In this document: positions 1-5,870 of the stretch, piece by piece | How the letters are laid out: every line of letters starts with the position of its first letter | How positions within the stretch are numbered: position 1 is the first letter of the stretch | DNA from: Armatimonadota bacterium | GTDB taxonomy: Bacteria; Armatimonadota; UBA5829 | Length of the DNA: 8,854 nt | Direction: 5' to 3' | Assembly: GCA_023474015.1 (NCBI GenBank) | Contig: JAMCYN010000064.1 | Location: 1 to 8,854 of the forward strand | The notes under the pieces: model-generated | The model's input: only the letters and a program-made list of their open reading frames with translations | Databases searched by the model: none | What the model was told of the DNA's origin: nothing | Position numbers and translations under genes: made by a program

Positions 1-1
1 C

Positions 2-316
2 AGCCTCGGCGAGACCTACAATTTTTCTAATATGATTAAATCAATTGATACGGTCGATGGAGTCAAAGTCGCCACGATCAATCAAGAAATCACTCGCGCT
101 CCCAAGAATGGGGAAACGAAACCAACGCTTAGAGCCACCGTCGAGAGCGCGTTTGCCTTAGATACCGGGAAACTGATGAAATCGCATGTCGACTGCGGTG
201 TTGCATTCGGTCCTCAGCAGATCGCCGCGCCTGATGCAAAAAATCGTGAGCCCTCTAAGCAGGATCAATCGAAGGCTTCAGCTAATATCAAGATGGATAT
301 TGTGCTCGCGAAGTGA
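2..316 (+). CDS. C-terminal fragment of an uncharacterised protein (5' end outside window)
   Basis: The reading frame is already open at base 2 and runs without a stop to the TGA at 314-316, so this is the 3' end of a longer gene. The first methionine, at base 32, has no ribosome-binding site and is probably internal. The visible 104 or so residues begin SLGETYNFSN and read like a beta-strand-rich domain: VDGVKVATINQEI, then an ALDTGKLMKSHVDCGVAFG stretch that could be alternating strands, then a polar lysine/serine-rich linker and a final strand IKMDIVLAK. The 'G-x-K-V-A-T-I ... LDT-G-x-L' pattern resembles the C-terminal part of DUF6263-type secreted or lipid-anchored proteins, but I recognise this only loosely. 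No membrane segment or catalytic motif is visible. It is followed by a small hairpin and then by the repeat island. Confidence 0.6.
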   Translation, partial: SLGETYNFSNMIKSIDTVDGVKVATINQEITRAPKNGETKPTLRATVESAFALDTGKLMKSHVDCGVAFGPQQIAAPDAKNREPSKQDQSKASANIKMDIVLAK

Positions 317-339
317 ATGACGGTGTCGGGCCTTCATTC
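315..339 (+). terminator. Weak hairpin at the end of the first gene, possible terminator
   Basis: GAATGA (315-320) is complementary to TCATTC (334-339). Two further G-C pairs (322-323 with 331-332) continue inside after one mismatch. The stem starts within the stop codon of the upstream gene. The bases that follow (gctcgtcttg) contain only a poor T-tract, so efficient intrinsic termination is doubtful. It is the only terminator-like structure close to that gene. Confidence 0.25.
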
Positions 340-375
340 GCTCGTCTTGCATTGGATCAGTATTTCATGGTGTAG

Positions 376-511
376 GGGCGATAGCACTTGCCCGCCAATC
401 GGTCGGGAATGCTGCAATCTTAGCCGCAAATGCTTCGCCCAAACGTTCGGGTTAAGCATTTGCGCTAAAATTCAGAACCTGCATCAGAATTGAGGGGCAG
501 ATGCTTAACCC
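376..511. repeat. Cluster of REP-like palindromes (GGGCGAAGCATTTGC type)
   Basis: The arm at 376-391 (GGGCGATAGCACTTGC) pairs with 426-440 (GCAAATGCTTCGCCC) apart from one bulged base and one mismatch. An inner hairpin, 391-396 with 401-407, lies between them. The 426-435 arm also pairs perfectly with 454-463 (GCAAATGCTT with AAGCATTTGC), extended by CCC/GGG (438-440/449-451) and by AGC/GCT outside a bulge. The sequence at 449-463 (GGGTTAAGCATTTGC) is complementary to 497-511 with one mismatch. So one 15-base family occurs four times, in alternating orientation, with mutually exclusive pairings. This is the typical build of dispersed REP/BIME-type intergenic repeats. From memory, similar GGGGCGAAGCATTTGC palindromes recur in many environmental genomes, but I could not check this. 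Confidence 0.7.
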
Positions 512-551
512 TTTCGTCCCAGGGCCTACGCACGTATAAATGTTGTGTGAA

Positions 552-717
552 CCCTGGCTATGCTGCGGGAACGACGGTGTCCACGAAGTGATCAAATTGC
601 AACAGACGTGAGTTACCGCAGCTCGTACAGCCTTACCTCAGTGCGTGCTGCGGGAACTTTCGACCGTGCAGAATCTATAGGTTTGTGCAAGTAGCCGTTC
701 CCGCAGCATAGCCGGGG
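552..717. repeat. 21-base inverted repeat inside the 325-bp segment
   Basis: Positions 552-572 and 697-717 are reverse complements at 20 of 21 bases; the only difference is at 555. The core GGCTATGCTGCGGGAAC (556-572) is exact. It shares the 12-base motif TGCTGCGGGAAC with two further copies in between, giving four copies in alternating orientation: 561-572 (+), 612-622 (-, one mismatch), 646-657 (+) and 697-708 (-). The two +/- pairs each span 62-63 bp and are offset from each other by exactly 85 bp, yet the 39 bases between their arms show no similarity beyond chance in my comparison. Confidence 0.65.
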
Positions 718-743
718 GGCTGCTTTCATTCTCTTTTAAGGTA

Positions 744-816
744 GATACCTCGCAGCTTGCTGCGAAACATGATGTGATATGCTCCGACGGATACCCCGTC
801 AGCTTGCTGCGGGGTA
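744..816. repeat. Two tandem REP-like hairpins with a shared CAGCTTGCTGC core
   Basis: Both units start with GATACC (744-749 and 790-795) and carry CAGCTTGCTG. The first forms TCGCAGC-TT-GCTGCGA (750-765), a 7-bp stem with a two-base gap at the apex. The second forms TACCCCG (792-798) with CGGGGTA (810-816), continued by CAGC/GCTG (800-803/806-809) across one bulged T. No T-tract follows either, so they are unlikely to be intrinsic terminators. They look like two copies of one dispersed palindromic repeat, distinct from the TGCTGCGGGAAC family beside them. Confidence 0.65.
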
Positions 817-950
817 GTTCATTTTAGTGCGTAGGCCCTGGGCTACGTCCAGTGCAGTATTTGCGATGCATGATGAAGTTCTATTCGGCATAAATTATGG
901 CATGCCAGACACGTCGTTTACTCTAATAACATCGAGAAAGGAATGAAAGC

Positions 951-1751
951 ATGGATTCTGGAATGAAAGACAAGAAAGTGCTCGTCACGGGAGGAGGCGT
1001 CGGCATAGGGCTGGCGATCTCTCTTGCTCTCGCTGATGAGGGCGCGGACGTTGCGATTGCCAACAGAAACCTCTATCCCGAAGCGGAGAAAGAGATCCGC
1101 GGCCGCGGCGGGAAGGTCGTGAGTATAAAGGCTGATGTCAGCAAGGAAGAGGACGTTAACCGGATGGTAAAGGAAGCCATTGACGGCCTAAGCGGACTAG
1201 ACTGCTACGTCAATAATGTCGCGGCTCACTGGGACCAGCCTATGCTCAAGGTGACATCGGAGGCCTGGTATAATACCGTCGCCACGAACCTTTCGTCGTG
1301 CGTGTTTGCCTGCCGCGAGACTTGCAAGCATTTCGCCAAGCAGGGCAGCGGCAGCATCCTGATCATCGCTTCCACTGCTACTTACACTCTCTTCCCCGGC
1401 GAGTTCGCCTATCGCTGCACCAAGACCGCGCTGGTTCCCTATATGGAGAACCTGGCGGCGGAGATGGCGCCGTTCGGCGTTCGCGTGAATATGATTACAC
1501 CGGGGCACTTTATTACCAGAATGACCGGCGGCCTTGATTCCGAGAGCGAGCTATATAAGCAGGTTATGGAGGCGATTCCGATGCATCACCCGGGAGATGC
1601 ATACAAGGACATAGGTCCTCAGGCGGTCTTGCTGCTTTCCGACAAGCTGGCGGGATACACCACGGCGGCTAACGTGCTGATCGACGGAGGAATCAGGCTC
1701 CGAGTGTGCCCATGGCGCAGCGATGAAGAGACCAGGCAGATGAATTTGTAA
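951..1751 (+). CDS. Short-chain dehydrogenase/reductase (SDR family, FabG-like)
   Basis: This is a soluble NAD(P)-dependent oxidoreductase of the classical SDR superfamily, 266 residues, which is the usual length. The Rossmann nucleotide-binding motif TGGGVGIG is at residues 13-20. NNVA (88-91) takes the place of the common NNAG. The catalytic tetrad is visible as N113, S141, Y154 and K158 (Y-R-C-T-K). TPG at 184-186 follows the RVNMI strand, and LIDGG near the C-terminus is typical. An arginine directly after the second strand (ANRN, 37-40) suggests NADP(H) preference; this is inference. The C-terminal tail past LIDGG is somewhat longer than in minimal FabG proteins. The ATG at 951 has a good ribosome-binding site (AGAAAGGA, 935-942); a later in-frame ATG at 963 is less well placed. 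The substrate cannot be read from the sequence. The gene stands alone, between the repeat island and convergent prfC, 15 bp away. Confidence 0.93.
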   Translation: MDSGMKDKKVLVTGGGVGIGLAISLALADEGADVAIANRNLYPEAEKEIRGRGGKVVSIKADVSKEEDVNRMVKEAIDGLSGLDCYVNNVAAHWDQPMLKVTSEAWYNTVATNLSSCVFACRETCKHFAKQGSGSILIIASTATYTLFPGEFAYRCTKTALVPYMENLAAEMAPFGVRVNMITPGHFITRMTGGLDSESELYKQVMEAIPMHHPGDAYKDIGPQAVLLLSDKLAGYTTAANVLIDGGIRLRVCPWRSDEETRQMNL

Positions 1752-1766
1752 CACCGAACCTTTATT

Positions 1767-3380
1767 CTACTTCGCTGATGCCGCCCTTCGCAGTGGGGCG
1801 GCGTCGCGGAATTTCAGGTCAGGGTTCTTTTCGATCACTCGTGAAAGCGACCAATCGCTGTCGATCAGTACCGCCGTGCCGCCGTCGGAGTCCTTCACCA
1901 ACCGGCTGTTCATCGTCAGAGATATCGCGGCGATATCATCCGGGCTCCCATCCACCCAGCGGGCGTGGCGCATGTCCATCGGCTCAAGGACCGTATCCAC
2001 CGAATACTCGCTCTTGAGCCTGTATTGGATAACGTCAAACTGCAGCCGCCCAACAACCGCCACTATCGGCTCGCGCGCCGCGCCCGTGCCGGTCGGATAG
2101 AATACCTGAACGGCCCCCTCCTGCATGAGCTGGTCGAGTCCCTTGGTGAACTTCTTGCGGTTTGACGGATCCGGACAGCGCAGAATCGCGAAATGCTCCG
2201 GCGCGAACCTGGGGATGCAATCGAACTGCACGGGGCCGTTGGAACTGACCGTATCGCCGATGGCAAACGCGCCGGGATTCACCAGTCCGAGTATGTCGCC
2301 GGGGTAAGCTTCTTCCACAGTATCCCTGTCGCGCGCGAAGAGTTTGTGCGGGCGCGAGAGGCGCATCTTGGTACCTAGCCGCGAATGATGGACCTGCATG
2401 TCCTTCTCGAACTTGCCCGAGCATACGCGCAGGAACGCCACGCTGTCGCGGTGCTTGGGGTCCATGTTTGCCTGAATCTTGAAAACGAACCCGGTGAAGT
2501 GAGGGTAGTCGGGCTCGACGTGCCCATCGGCGGCGGGTCTGGGGCCGGGGTGGATGCCGAAGGTCAGGAACGAGTCCAGAAACAGCTTGATACCGAAGTT
2601 GTTCGCCGCGCTGCCGAAGTAGACGGGAGTCAGGTTGCCTGAGCGCATGCGCGCCTCATCGAACTCCTCGCCAGCCATCTCGAGAAGCTCCATCTCATCC
2701 AAAAACTTCCGGTGAGTAATTGGGTCCACGAGCGCCGCGCATTCTTCGCTGTCCGGCGCGGTGACGATAACCGGCGCTTTTGTCGCGCCGTGCTCGGTCC
2801 TGTCGAAGAGGCACATTCGGCCCTCTTTTCGGTCGTAGACTCCACGGAACGCGGTGCCGTTGCCGAGCGGCCAATTCATGGCGACGGTGCGGACGCCGAA
2901 CTCCCTTTCGAGCTCATCGAGCAAATCGAGTGGTTCGAGGCTCGGCCTGTCCATCTTGTTTATGAACGTGACAATGGGAATCCCGCTCTTTCGACAGACC
3001 TCGAAAAGCTTGCGCGTCTGCGGCTCGATGCCCTTAGCGCCGTCGATAAGCATAACCGCTGCGTCGGCGGCGGTGAGAGTGCGGTAGGTGTCCTCGCTGA
3101 AGTCCTGGTGGCCGGGGGTGTCCAGCAGGTTCAGAACATATCCCTCATAGTCAAACTGAAGCACCGTGGAGGTGATGGATATCCCACGCTGGCGCTCGAG
3201 CTCCATCCAGTCGGACGTGGCGTGGCGCTGGTCCTTTTTTGCCCGAACAGACCCCGCCAGATCGACCGCTCCGGCGTAGAGCAGCAGTTTTTCGGTTAAC
3301 GTGGTTTTTCCCGCGTCCGGGTGCGATATGATGGCGAAGGTCCGCCGCCTGCGGATCTCTTCGAGAAGACTCTCGGCCAA
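1767..3380 (-). CDS. prfC: Peptide chain release factor 3 (RF3), translational GTPase
   Basis: RF3 is a cytoplasmic GTPase that removes RF1/RF2 from the ribosome after peptide release. At 537 residues it matches the family (E. coli RF3 is about 529). The GTPase motifs are intact. The P-loop SHPDAGKTT is at 19-27 and follows the N-terminal RRRTFAIIS that marks RF3. Switch I is RGISITST (65-72), and DTPGHQDF (87-94), NKMD (141-144) and a GSA motif (about residue 256) complete the set. The downstream part carries the family's domain II and III, including the VVGRLQFDVIQYRL-type segment. The start is TTG, at 3378-3380, supported by GGAG six bases upstream and by alignment of the N-terminus with RF3 proteins. 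The gene is divergent from the TPR/zinc-ribbon gene and convergent with the dehydrogenase. Long frames on its opposite strand are shadows. Confidence 0.97.
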   Translation of the reverse strand: MAESLLEEIRRRRTFAIISHPDAGKTTLTEKLLLYAGAVDLAGSVRAKKDQRHATSDWMELERQRGISITSTVLQFDYEGYVLNLLDTPGHQDFSEDTYRTLTAADAAVMLIDGAKGIEPQTRKLFEVCRKSGIPIVTFINKMDRPSLEPLDLLDELEREFGVRTVAMNWPLGNGTAFRGVYDRKEGRMCLFDRTEHGATKAPVIVTAPDSEECAALVDPITHRKFLDEMELLEMAGEEFDEARMRSGNLTPVYFGSAANNFGIKLFLDSFLTFGIHPGPRPAADGHVEPDYPHFTGFVFKIQANMDPKHRDSVAFLRVCSGKFEKDMQVHHSRLGTKMRLSRPHKLFARDRDTVEEAYPGDILGLVNPGAFAIGDTVSSNGPVQFDCIPRFAPEHFAILRCPDPSNRKKFTKGLDQLMQEGAVQVFYPTGTGAAREPIVAVVGRLQFDVIQYRLKSEYSVDTVLEPMDMRHARWVDGSPDDIAAISLTMNSRLVKDSDGGTAVLIDSDWSLSRVIEKNPDLKFRDAAPLRRAASAK

Positions 3381-3386
3381 GGCTTA

Positions 3387-3390
3387 CTCC
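3387..3390 (-). promoter_or_regulatory. Ribosome-binding site selecting the prfC TTG start
   Basis: On the minus strand GGAG is followed by six bases (TAAGCC) and then TTG. No ATG lies at a plausible position for the RF3 N-terminus, so this site supports TTG as the true start. Confidence 0.65.
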
Positions 3391-3403
3391 AATGCGCAAA
3401 ATT

Positions 3404-3432
3404 GCCTTTCCAGCCAATGCGACCGGAAAGGC
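3404..3432 (-). promoter_or_regulatory. 8-bp hairpin in the prfC leader region
   Basis: GCCTTTCC (3404-3411) is the exact complement of GGAAAGGC (3425-3432) across a 13-base loop. On the minus strand the stem is followed by AATTTT and then the prfC ribosome-binding site. The 8-mer CCAATGCG occurs both in the loop (3414-3421) and over the ribosome-binding site (3389-3396), 25 bp apart. It could be an operator, a leader hairpin or chance; no function is shown. It sits in the 172-bp gap between the two divergent genes, where no convincing promoter pair was found. Confidence 0.3.
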
Positions 3433-3552
3433 TATACATATTATTGTAACACATGCTGCGAGATGGCGCTTGGCAAAACATTCAGCAGGACAAAGCATCA
3501 TTTCCAGCGAATAACAAGATTGGCAATCCAATCAAAATTCAGAATTACTCGC

Positions 3553-4275
3553 ATGATACTTCTGGGGCTCATCGTATCCATAGTCTGCTTCTTTCTGGTC
3601 CTGCATTGGTGGAGCGAGGGAATGGTCGAAACCACCGATGCGATCATACTCGTCATCGTCCTGGGCGGCCTGGGATTCGGAGTATTCGCGGCGGAGTTGC
3701 TCTGGCAGCGAATACTCACGCTCGTGACTCTCGGGGGAGCGGCATACTACACCTATTACTCGTTCAGGCTCGGCGGGCTGAGGTCGTTTTACAGGGCTCG
3801 ATGCGAACAGTACATACTTGCCATCCAGCAGGACCCAACCAACCGCGCGGCCCGCGAGTTTCTGGCCGATACCCTATATGCGATGGGGGACCTCGACCGA
3901 GCCGTCGACGAAATGCAGGCCGCGGTCGATATGGGCGCTGAACTCGAGGCACAGTATAGACTCGCCAGTTGGAGCAAGGAGCGCTATATCCGCGATTGTC
4001 CGAACCCAGTCTGCCGATGGTGCCACACGGAGAACGAACAGCGCGCGCGTCTTTGCTTTAAGTGCGGCCGCGACTTGCCATATCGCGGCGCATTGAGCCA
4101 GTGGATAGCGGGCGGACGAACCGCGACATCGAGGCACTACCTGATCCTGACGGCCGGCGCGGCTGTGCTGGTGGTGTCATTGGTCCTGCTCCCTCTGCAA
4201 TACGCCCTAATCCCGATTGTTCTTCTGCTTGTCGCGATGGCCGGCTGGTCACTTGTCAACTCCGCCCGATTATAA
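3553..4275 (+). CDS. Membrane protein with a TPR-like repeat and a zinc ribbon, function unknown
   Basis: I do not recognise this 240-residue protein as a named family. It begins with hydrophobic segments at about 2-18, 29-47 and 54-69. A helical stretch follows (about 79-128, YILAIQQDPTNRAAREFLADTLYAMGDLDRAVDEMQAAVDMG) that fits a TPR unit, with the usual A/L/G/A spacing and a D-P-x-N turn. A zinc ribbon has C154-x2-C157 and C168-x2-C171, with the knuckle CFKCGRDLPY. Two more hydrophobic segments close the protein (about 196-213 and 217-235). The likely arrangement is a cytoplasmic TPR/zinc module held between N- and C-terminal membrane anchors. The frame stays open back to 3301, inside prfC. 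I chose ATG 3553 because codons before it look non-coding and it places the first membrane helix at the N-terminus. It lacks a clear ribosome-binding site, so ATG 3463 remains possible. Confidence 0.75.
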   Translation: MILLGLIVSIVCFFLVLHWWSEGMVETTDAIILVIVLGGLGFGVFAAELLWQRILTLVTLGGAAYYTYYSFRLGGLRSFYRARCEQYILAIQQDPTNRAAREFLADTLYAMGDLDRAVDEMQAAVDMGAELEAQYRLASWSKERYIRDCPNPVCRWCHTENEQRARLCFKCGRDLPYRGALSQWIAGGRTATSRHYLILTAGAAVLVVSLVLLPLQYALIPIVLLLVAMAGWSLVNSARL

Positions 4276-4382
4276 ATAGCCAAAAACAACCTCATCCCTT
4301 CGTTTAGCGCGTTTGCGCGCGAGGGTAACCTATTAGTGAACGCCCTCAATGCTTTCATTCCTCACGAAAGGGGTACGCTGAT

Positions 4383-4889
4383 ATGAGCGACAAACCACCC
4401 GTAAACATCAGAAACCATGTTGTAACCCCCAACGATCCCTATTTTGAACAGGAGGACTTCGAGGAGAACACGGTGTGCAGGCAGTGCGAGTCGGTATTCG
4501 CAGCCGGTCGATGGTATATGAAAGGCCAGCACCCCGGCAAGAAGCATGATTTGGGAGGTCAGAAACACGAAACCACGTGTCCGGCCTGCAGGAAAGCTCG
4601 CGACACGATGCCGGGAGGTGTCCTGACTCTGTCGGGCAGCTTCGTGACCGGCCATCAGGACGAGATTCTCAACCTTATCCGTAACGAAACGAATGACGCC
4701 ATGGGGTTTAATCCGTTGGAACGGGTAATGAGCATGGAGACGGTCGGAGATCAAATGCGGCTCACGACGACCAACGATAGACTCGCGCAGCGCCTCGGCA
4801 AGGCGATTCACAAGGCCTATAGTGGGAACATCGAATACAAGTGGTCCGGGGACACAAAACTTGCACGGGTCAACTGGCGGCGAGATTGA
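4383..4889 (+). CDS. Zinc-binding protein resembling the BCAM0308 family, function unknown
   Basis: This is a soluble protein of 168 residues. It has two CxxC pairs, C32-x2-C35 and C66-x2-C69, separated by an AGRWY segment and a basic linker, and probably forming one zinc site. Past that, the sequence has the pattern TMPGGVLTLSGSF, a histidine (residue about 90) before DEILNLIRNE, TTTNDRLAQRLGKAIHKAY and a final RVNW. This order (CxxC, GRW, CPxC, GxVxLxGxF, H-x-x-E-I, TTT-x-x-LA-R-x-G-x-A) matches my memory of the BCAM0308 family, whose zinc part recalls NMD3-like ribosome-associated proteins; that link is inference. The ATG at 4383 is preceded by AAAGGGG (4367-4373) at nine bases. It is a single-gene unit, 107 bp after the preceding gene and followed by a strong terminator. 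Confidence 0.8.
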   Translation: MSDKPPVNIRNHVVTPNDPYFEQEDFEENTVCRQCESVFAAGRWYMKGQHPGKKHDLGGQKHETTCPACRKARDTMPGGVLTLSGSFVTGHQDEILNLIRNETNDAMGFNPLERVMSMETVGDQMRLTTTNDRLAQRLGKAIHKAYSGNIEYKWSGDTKLARVNWRRD

Positions 4890-4890
4890 C

Positions 4891-4932
4891 AACTGATCGC
4901 CGGGATCATGGCAGACCCGGGCGATCAGTTTT
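4891..4932 (+). terminator. Intrinsic terminator of the zinc-binding protein gene
   Basis: An 11-bp perfect stem, AACTGATCGCC (4891-4901) with GGCGATCAGTT (4920-4930), starts one base after the stop codon. It is extended by GGG/CCC (4902-4904/4916-4918) across one bulged G, and TTTT (4929-4932) follows. On the minus strand the same stem lies just past the end of the DUF4380 gene but lacks a clear T-tract, so termination there is likely weaker. Confidence 0.85.
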
Positions 4933-4940
4933 GAATTGGA

Positions 4941-5864
4941 TTACTCCTTCACGGTTTGCCCGATTAGCGGGGTGATTGCGGCGTCGAGGGAATCCTCCGA
5001 ATCGCCGGGGTCTACCCCCTTGAACAGGAACCAGTTCTCCACGTGAGTCAGGCTTTCGCCGGGGTCGAGGGTCTCCAGCGGACCGAGGGTCTCGACCTCC
5101 AGGAATTCGCCTTCGGTGTAATTCTCGAAATTGCAGCCGAGATCAGGGTAATTCGCCCTCTCTATATATGGGAAACGCTTCACGAACAGCGTGCCCTGGC
5201 GCAGATATGCCGCCCACCCTTGCTTGTTGGCGACGCCGATCTTGTTGGGTTCGTTGATATTCGCATCGGTGCTGAGGCGTATGTATTTCCTGCCCAGAGA
5301 GAGCCTGGGGTCGGCAAGGTTGGTAAAGGCCCAAAGCGCGAGCGTGCGCGCGGGGAGCAGGGAATCATCGTGCGAAACAATGGGCTCTTGCGGGCAGATG
5401 GTGACGCCGCCGCTGTTCATAATCGTCAAGGCCCACGGCGCGACCTCGATGGGCCAGATGTTGTGGTTGGTGAGCTTGTGGCTGATGGTTACTCGGGTCC
5501 CGGTGGGGTCGAGTTTGATCGTCAACTCTTTGCGGACCTGTGGACCAGACTCCATCGGCGCGGTCACGCGCACCGTGTCGCCGCCGAGTATCTCGGCATC
5601 TACAGGGGCGTTATCCGGCCAGTAGCTTCGCGGAAGCACCTCGGGGGCGTGCCAGAACCTGTGGCCTCCCCACGGATGCCATTCGCCAGCATCATGCTTG
5701 ACGACAGCCTCCGGGCCGAGTTCCCTGAGTATATTTGTCTCGCCTATGAAACGGTAGCAGATGATTCTGGGGCCCAGATCCGTCGTCACGAACAATTCCA
5801 CGACGCCATTTGACAGCTTAAGACACTTTCCATAGTGCGAGAATGTCGTCTTCTCAACTTCCAC
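4941..5864 (-). CDS. DUF4380 family protein, cytosolic paralogue (no signal peptide)
   Basis: This 307-residue protein is full-length for the mature DUF4380 domain, which I associate with a galactose-mutarotase-like beta-sandwich; biochemical function is unknown to me. Recognisable segments are DLGPRII (29-35), the histidine-rich signature HPWGGHRFWHAPE (63-75), IEVAPWALT, ICPQEP, NKQGWAAY, and an aromatic stretch FPYIERANYPDLGCNFENYT. Histidines at 63, 68 and 72 are candidates for a binding or catalytic site. The start is GTG at 5862-5864. It is the earliest possible start, because an in-frame TAG, the stop of the upstream gene, lies three codons before it. A signal peptide is therefore impossible unless that stop is read through. 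The protein aligns without net gaps to the mature part of the upstream paralogue; 58 of the first 100 aligned residues are identical by hand count. The two genes are surely co-transcribed. Confidence 0.85.
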   Translation of the reverse strand: MEVEKTTFSHYGKCLKLSNGVVELFVTTDLGPRIICYRFIGETNILRELGPEAVVKHDAGEWHPWGGHRFWHAPEVLPRSYWPDNAPVDAEILGGDTVRVTAPMESGPQVRKELTIKLDPTGTRVTISHKLTNHNIWPIEVAPWALTIMNSGGVTICPQEPIVSHDDSLLPARTLALWAFTNLADPRLSLGRKYIRLSTDANINEPNKIGVANKQGWAAYLRQGTLFVKRFPYIERANYPDLGCNFENYTEGEFLEVETLGPLETLDPGESLTHVENWFLFKGVDPGDSEDSLDAAITPLIGQTVKE

Positions 5865-5870
5865 TTGCGG

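Larger units (their letters stand above)
518..842. repeat. 325-bp segment bounded by a 16-bp exact inverted repeat
   Basis: CCCAGGGCCTACGCAC at 518-533 is the exact reverse complement of GTGCGTAGGCCCTGGG at 827-842. Similarity continues weakly inward (TATAAATG at the left end, CATTTTA at the right) and outward (CGT next to each end). The right end also carries its own small palindrome, CGTAG (830-834) with CTACG (843-847). The interior contains no coding frame. It holds a 21-base inverted repeat and two compact hairpins, so in single-stranded form it would fold into a closed multi-branch structure. It could be a non-autonomous mobile element (MITE-like), a compound REP element or a structured RNA. 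No target-site duplication is evident at the exact ends. Confidence 0.6.
317..950. other. Non-coding intergenic island rich in inverted repeats
   Basis: No convincing open reading frame, tRNA or rRNA is visible in these 634 bases between the first gene and the short-chain dehydrogenase. At least four classes of palindromic repeat fill it, and each is listed separately. The last 70 or so bases before the dehydrogenase are AT-richer and should hold its promoter. I could not find a convincing -35/-10 pair; TAAATT at 891-896 is a possible -10 without a well-spaced -35. Confidence 0.7.

Noticed and set aside
317..950. CRISPR array in the repeat island
   Set aside because: The repeats are inverted, belong to several families and lack regular direct-repeat/spacer units; no cas gene is nearby.
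1780..1802. GCCGCCC/GGGCGGC hairpin near the convergent ends of the dehydrogenase and prfC
   Set aside because: It lies within the last codons of prfC and no T-tract follows on either strand, so a terminator call is not supported.
2712..3299. 195-residue open frame on the plus strand
   Set aside because: It lies wholly antisense to the conserved GTPase part of prfC, shows no family motif and has low-complexity arginine/valine-rich composition typical of a mirror frame in GC-biased coding DNA.
3301..3552. N-terminal extension of the TPR/zinc-ribbon gene back to 3301
   Set aside because: It would overlap the prfC start on the other strand, its first 84 codons look non-coding, and no ribosome-binding site supports it. 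The later ATG at 3553 starts directly with a membrane helix.
4296..4325. GCGCG-TTTG-CGCGC hairpin after the TPR/zinc-ribbon gene
   Set aside because: The stem is only five base pairs plus a loose CCCT/AGGG outer pair and lacks a T-tract, too weak to call.
5043..5813. 256-residue open frame on the plus strand
   Set aside because: It is antisense to the conserved DUF4380 gene, with no recognisable domain and no ribosome-binding site. A similar shadow (6300-6812) appears over the paralogue, as expected from the duplicated sequence.
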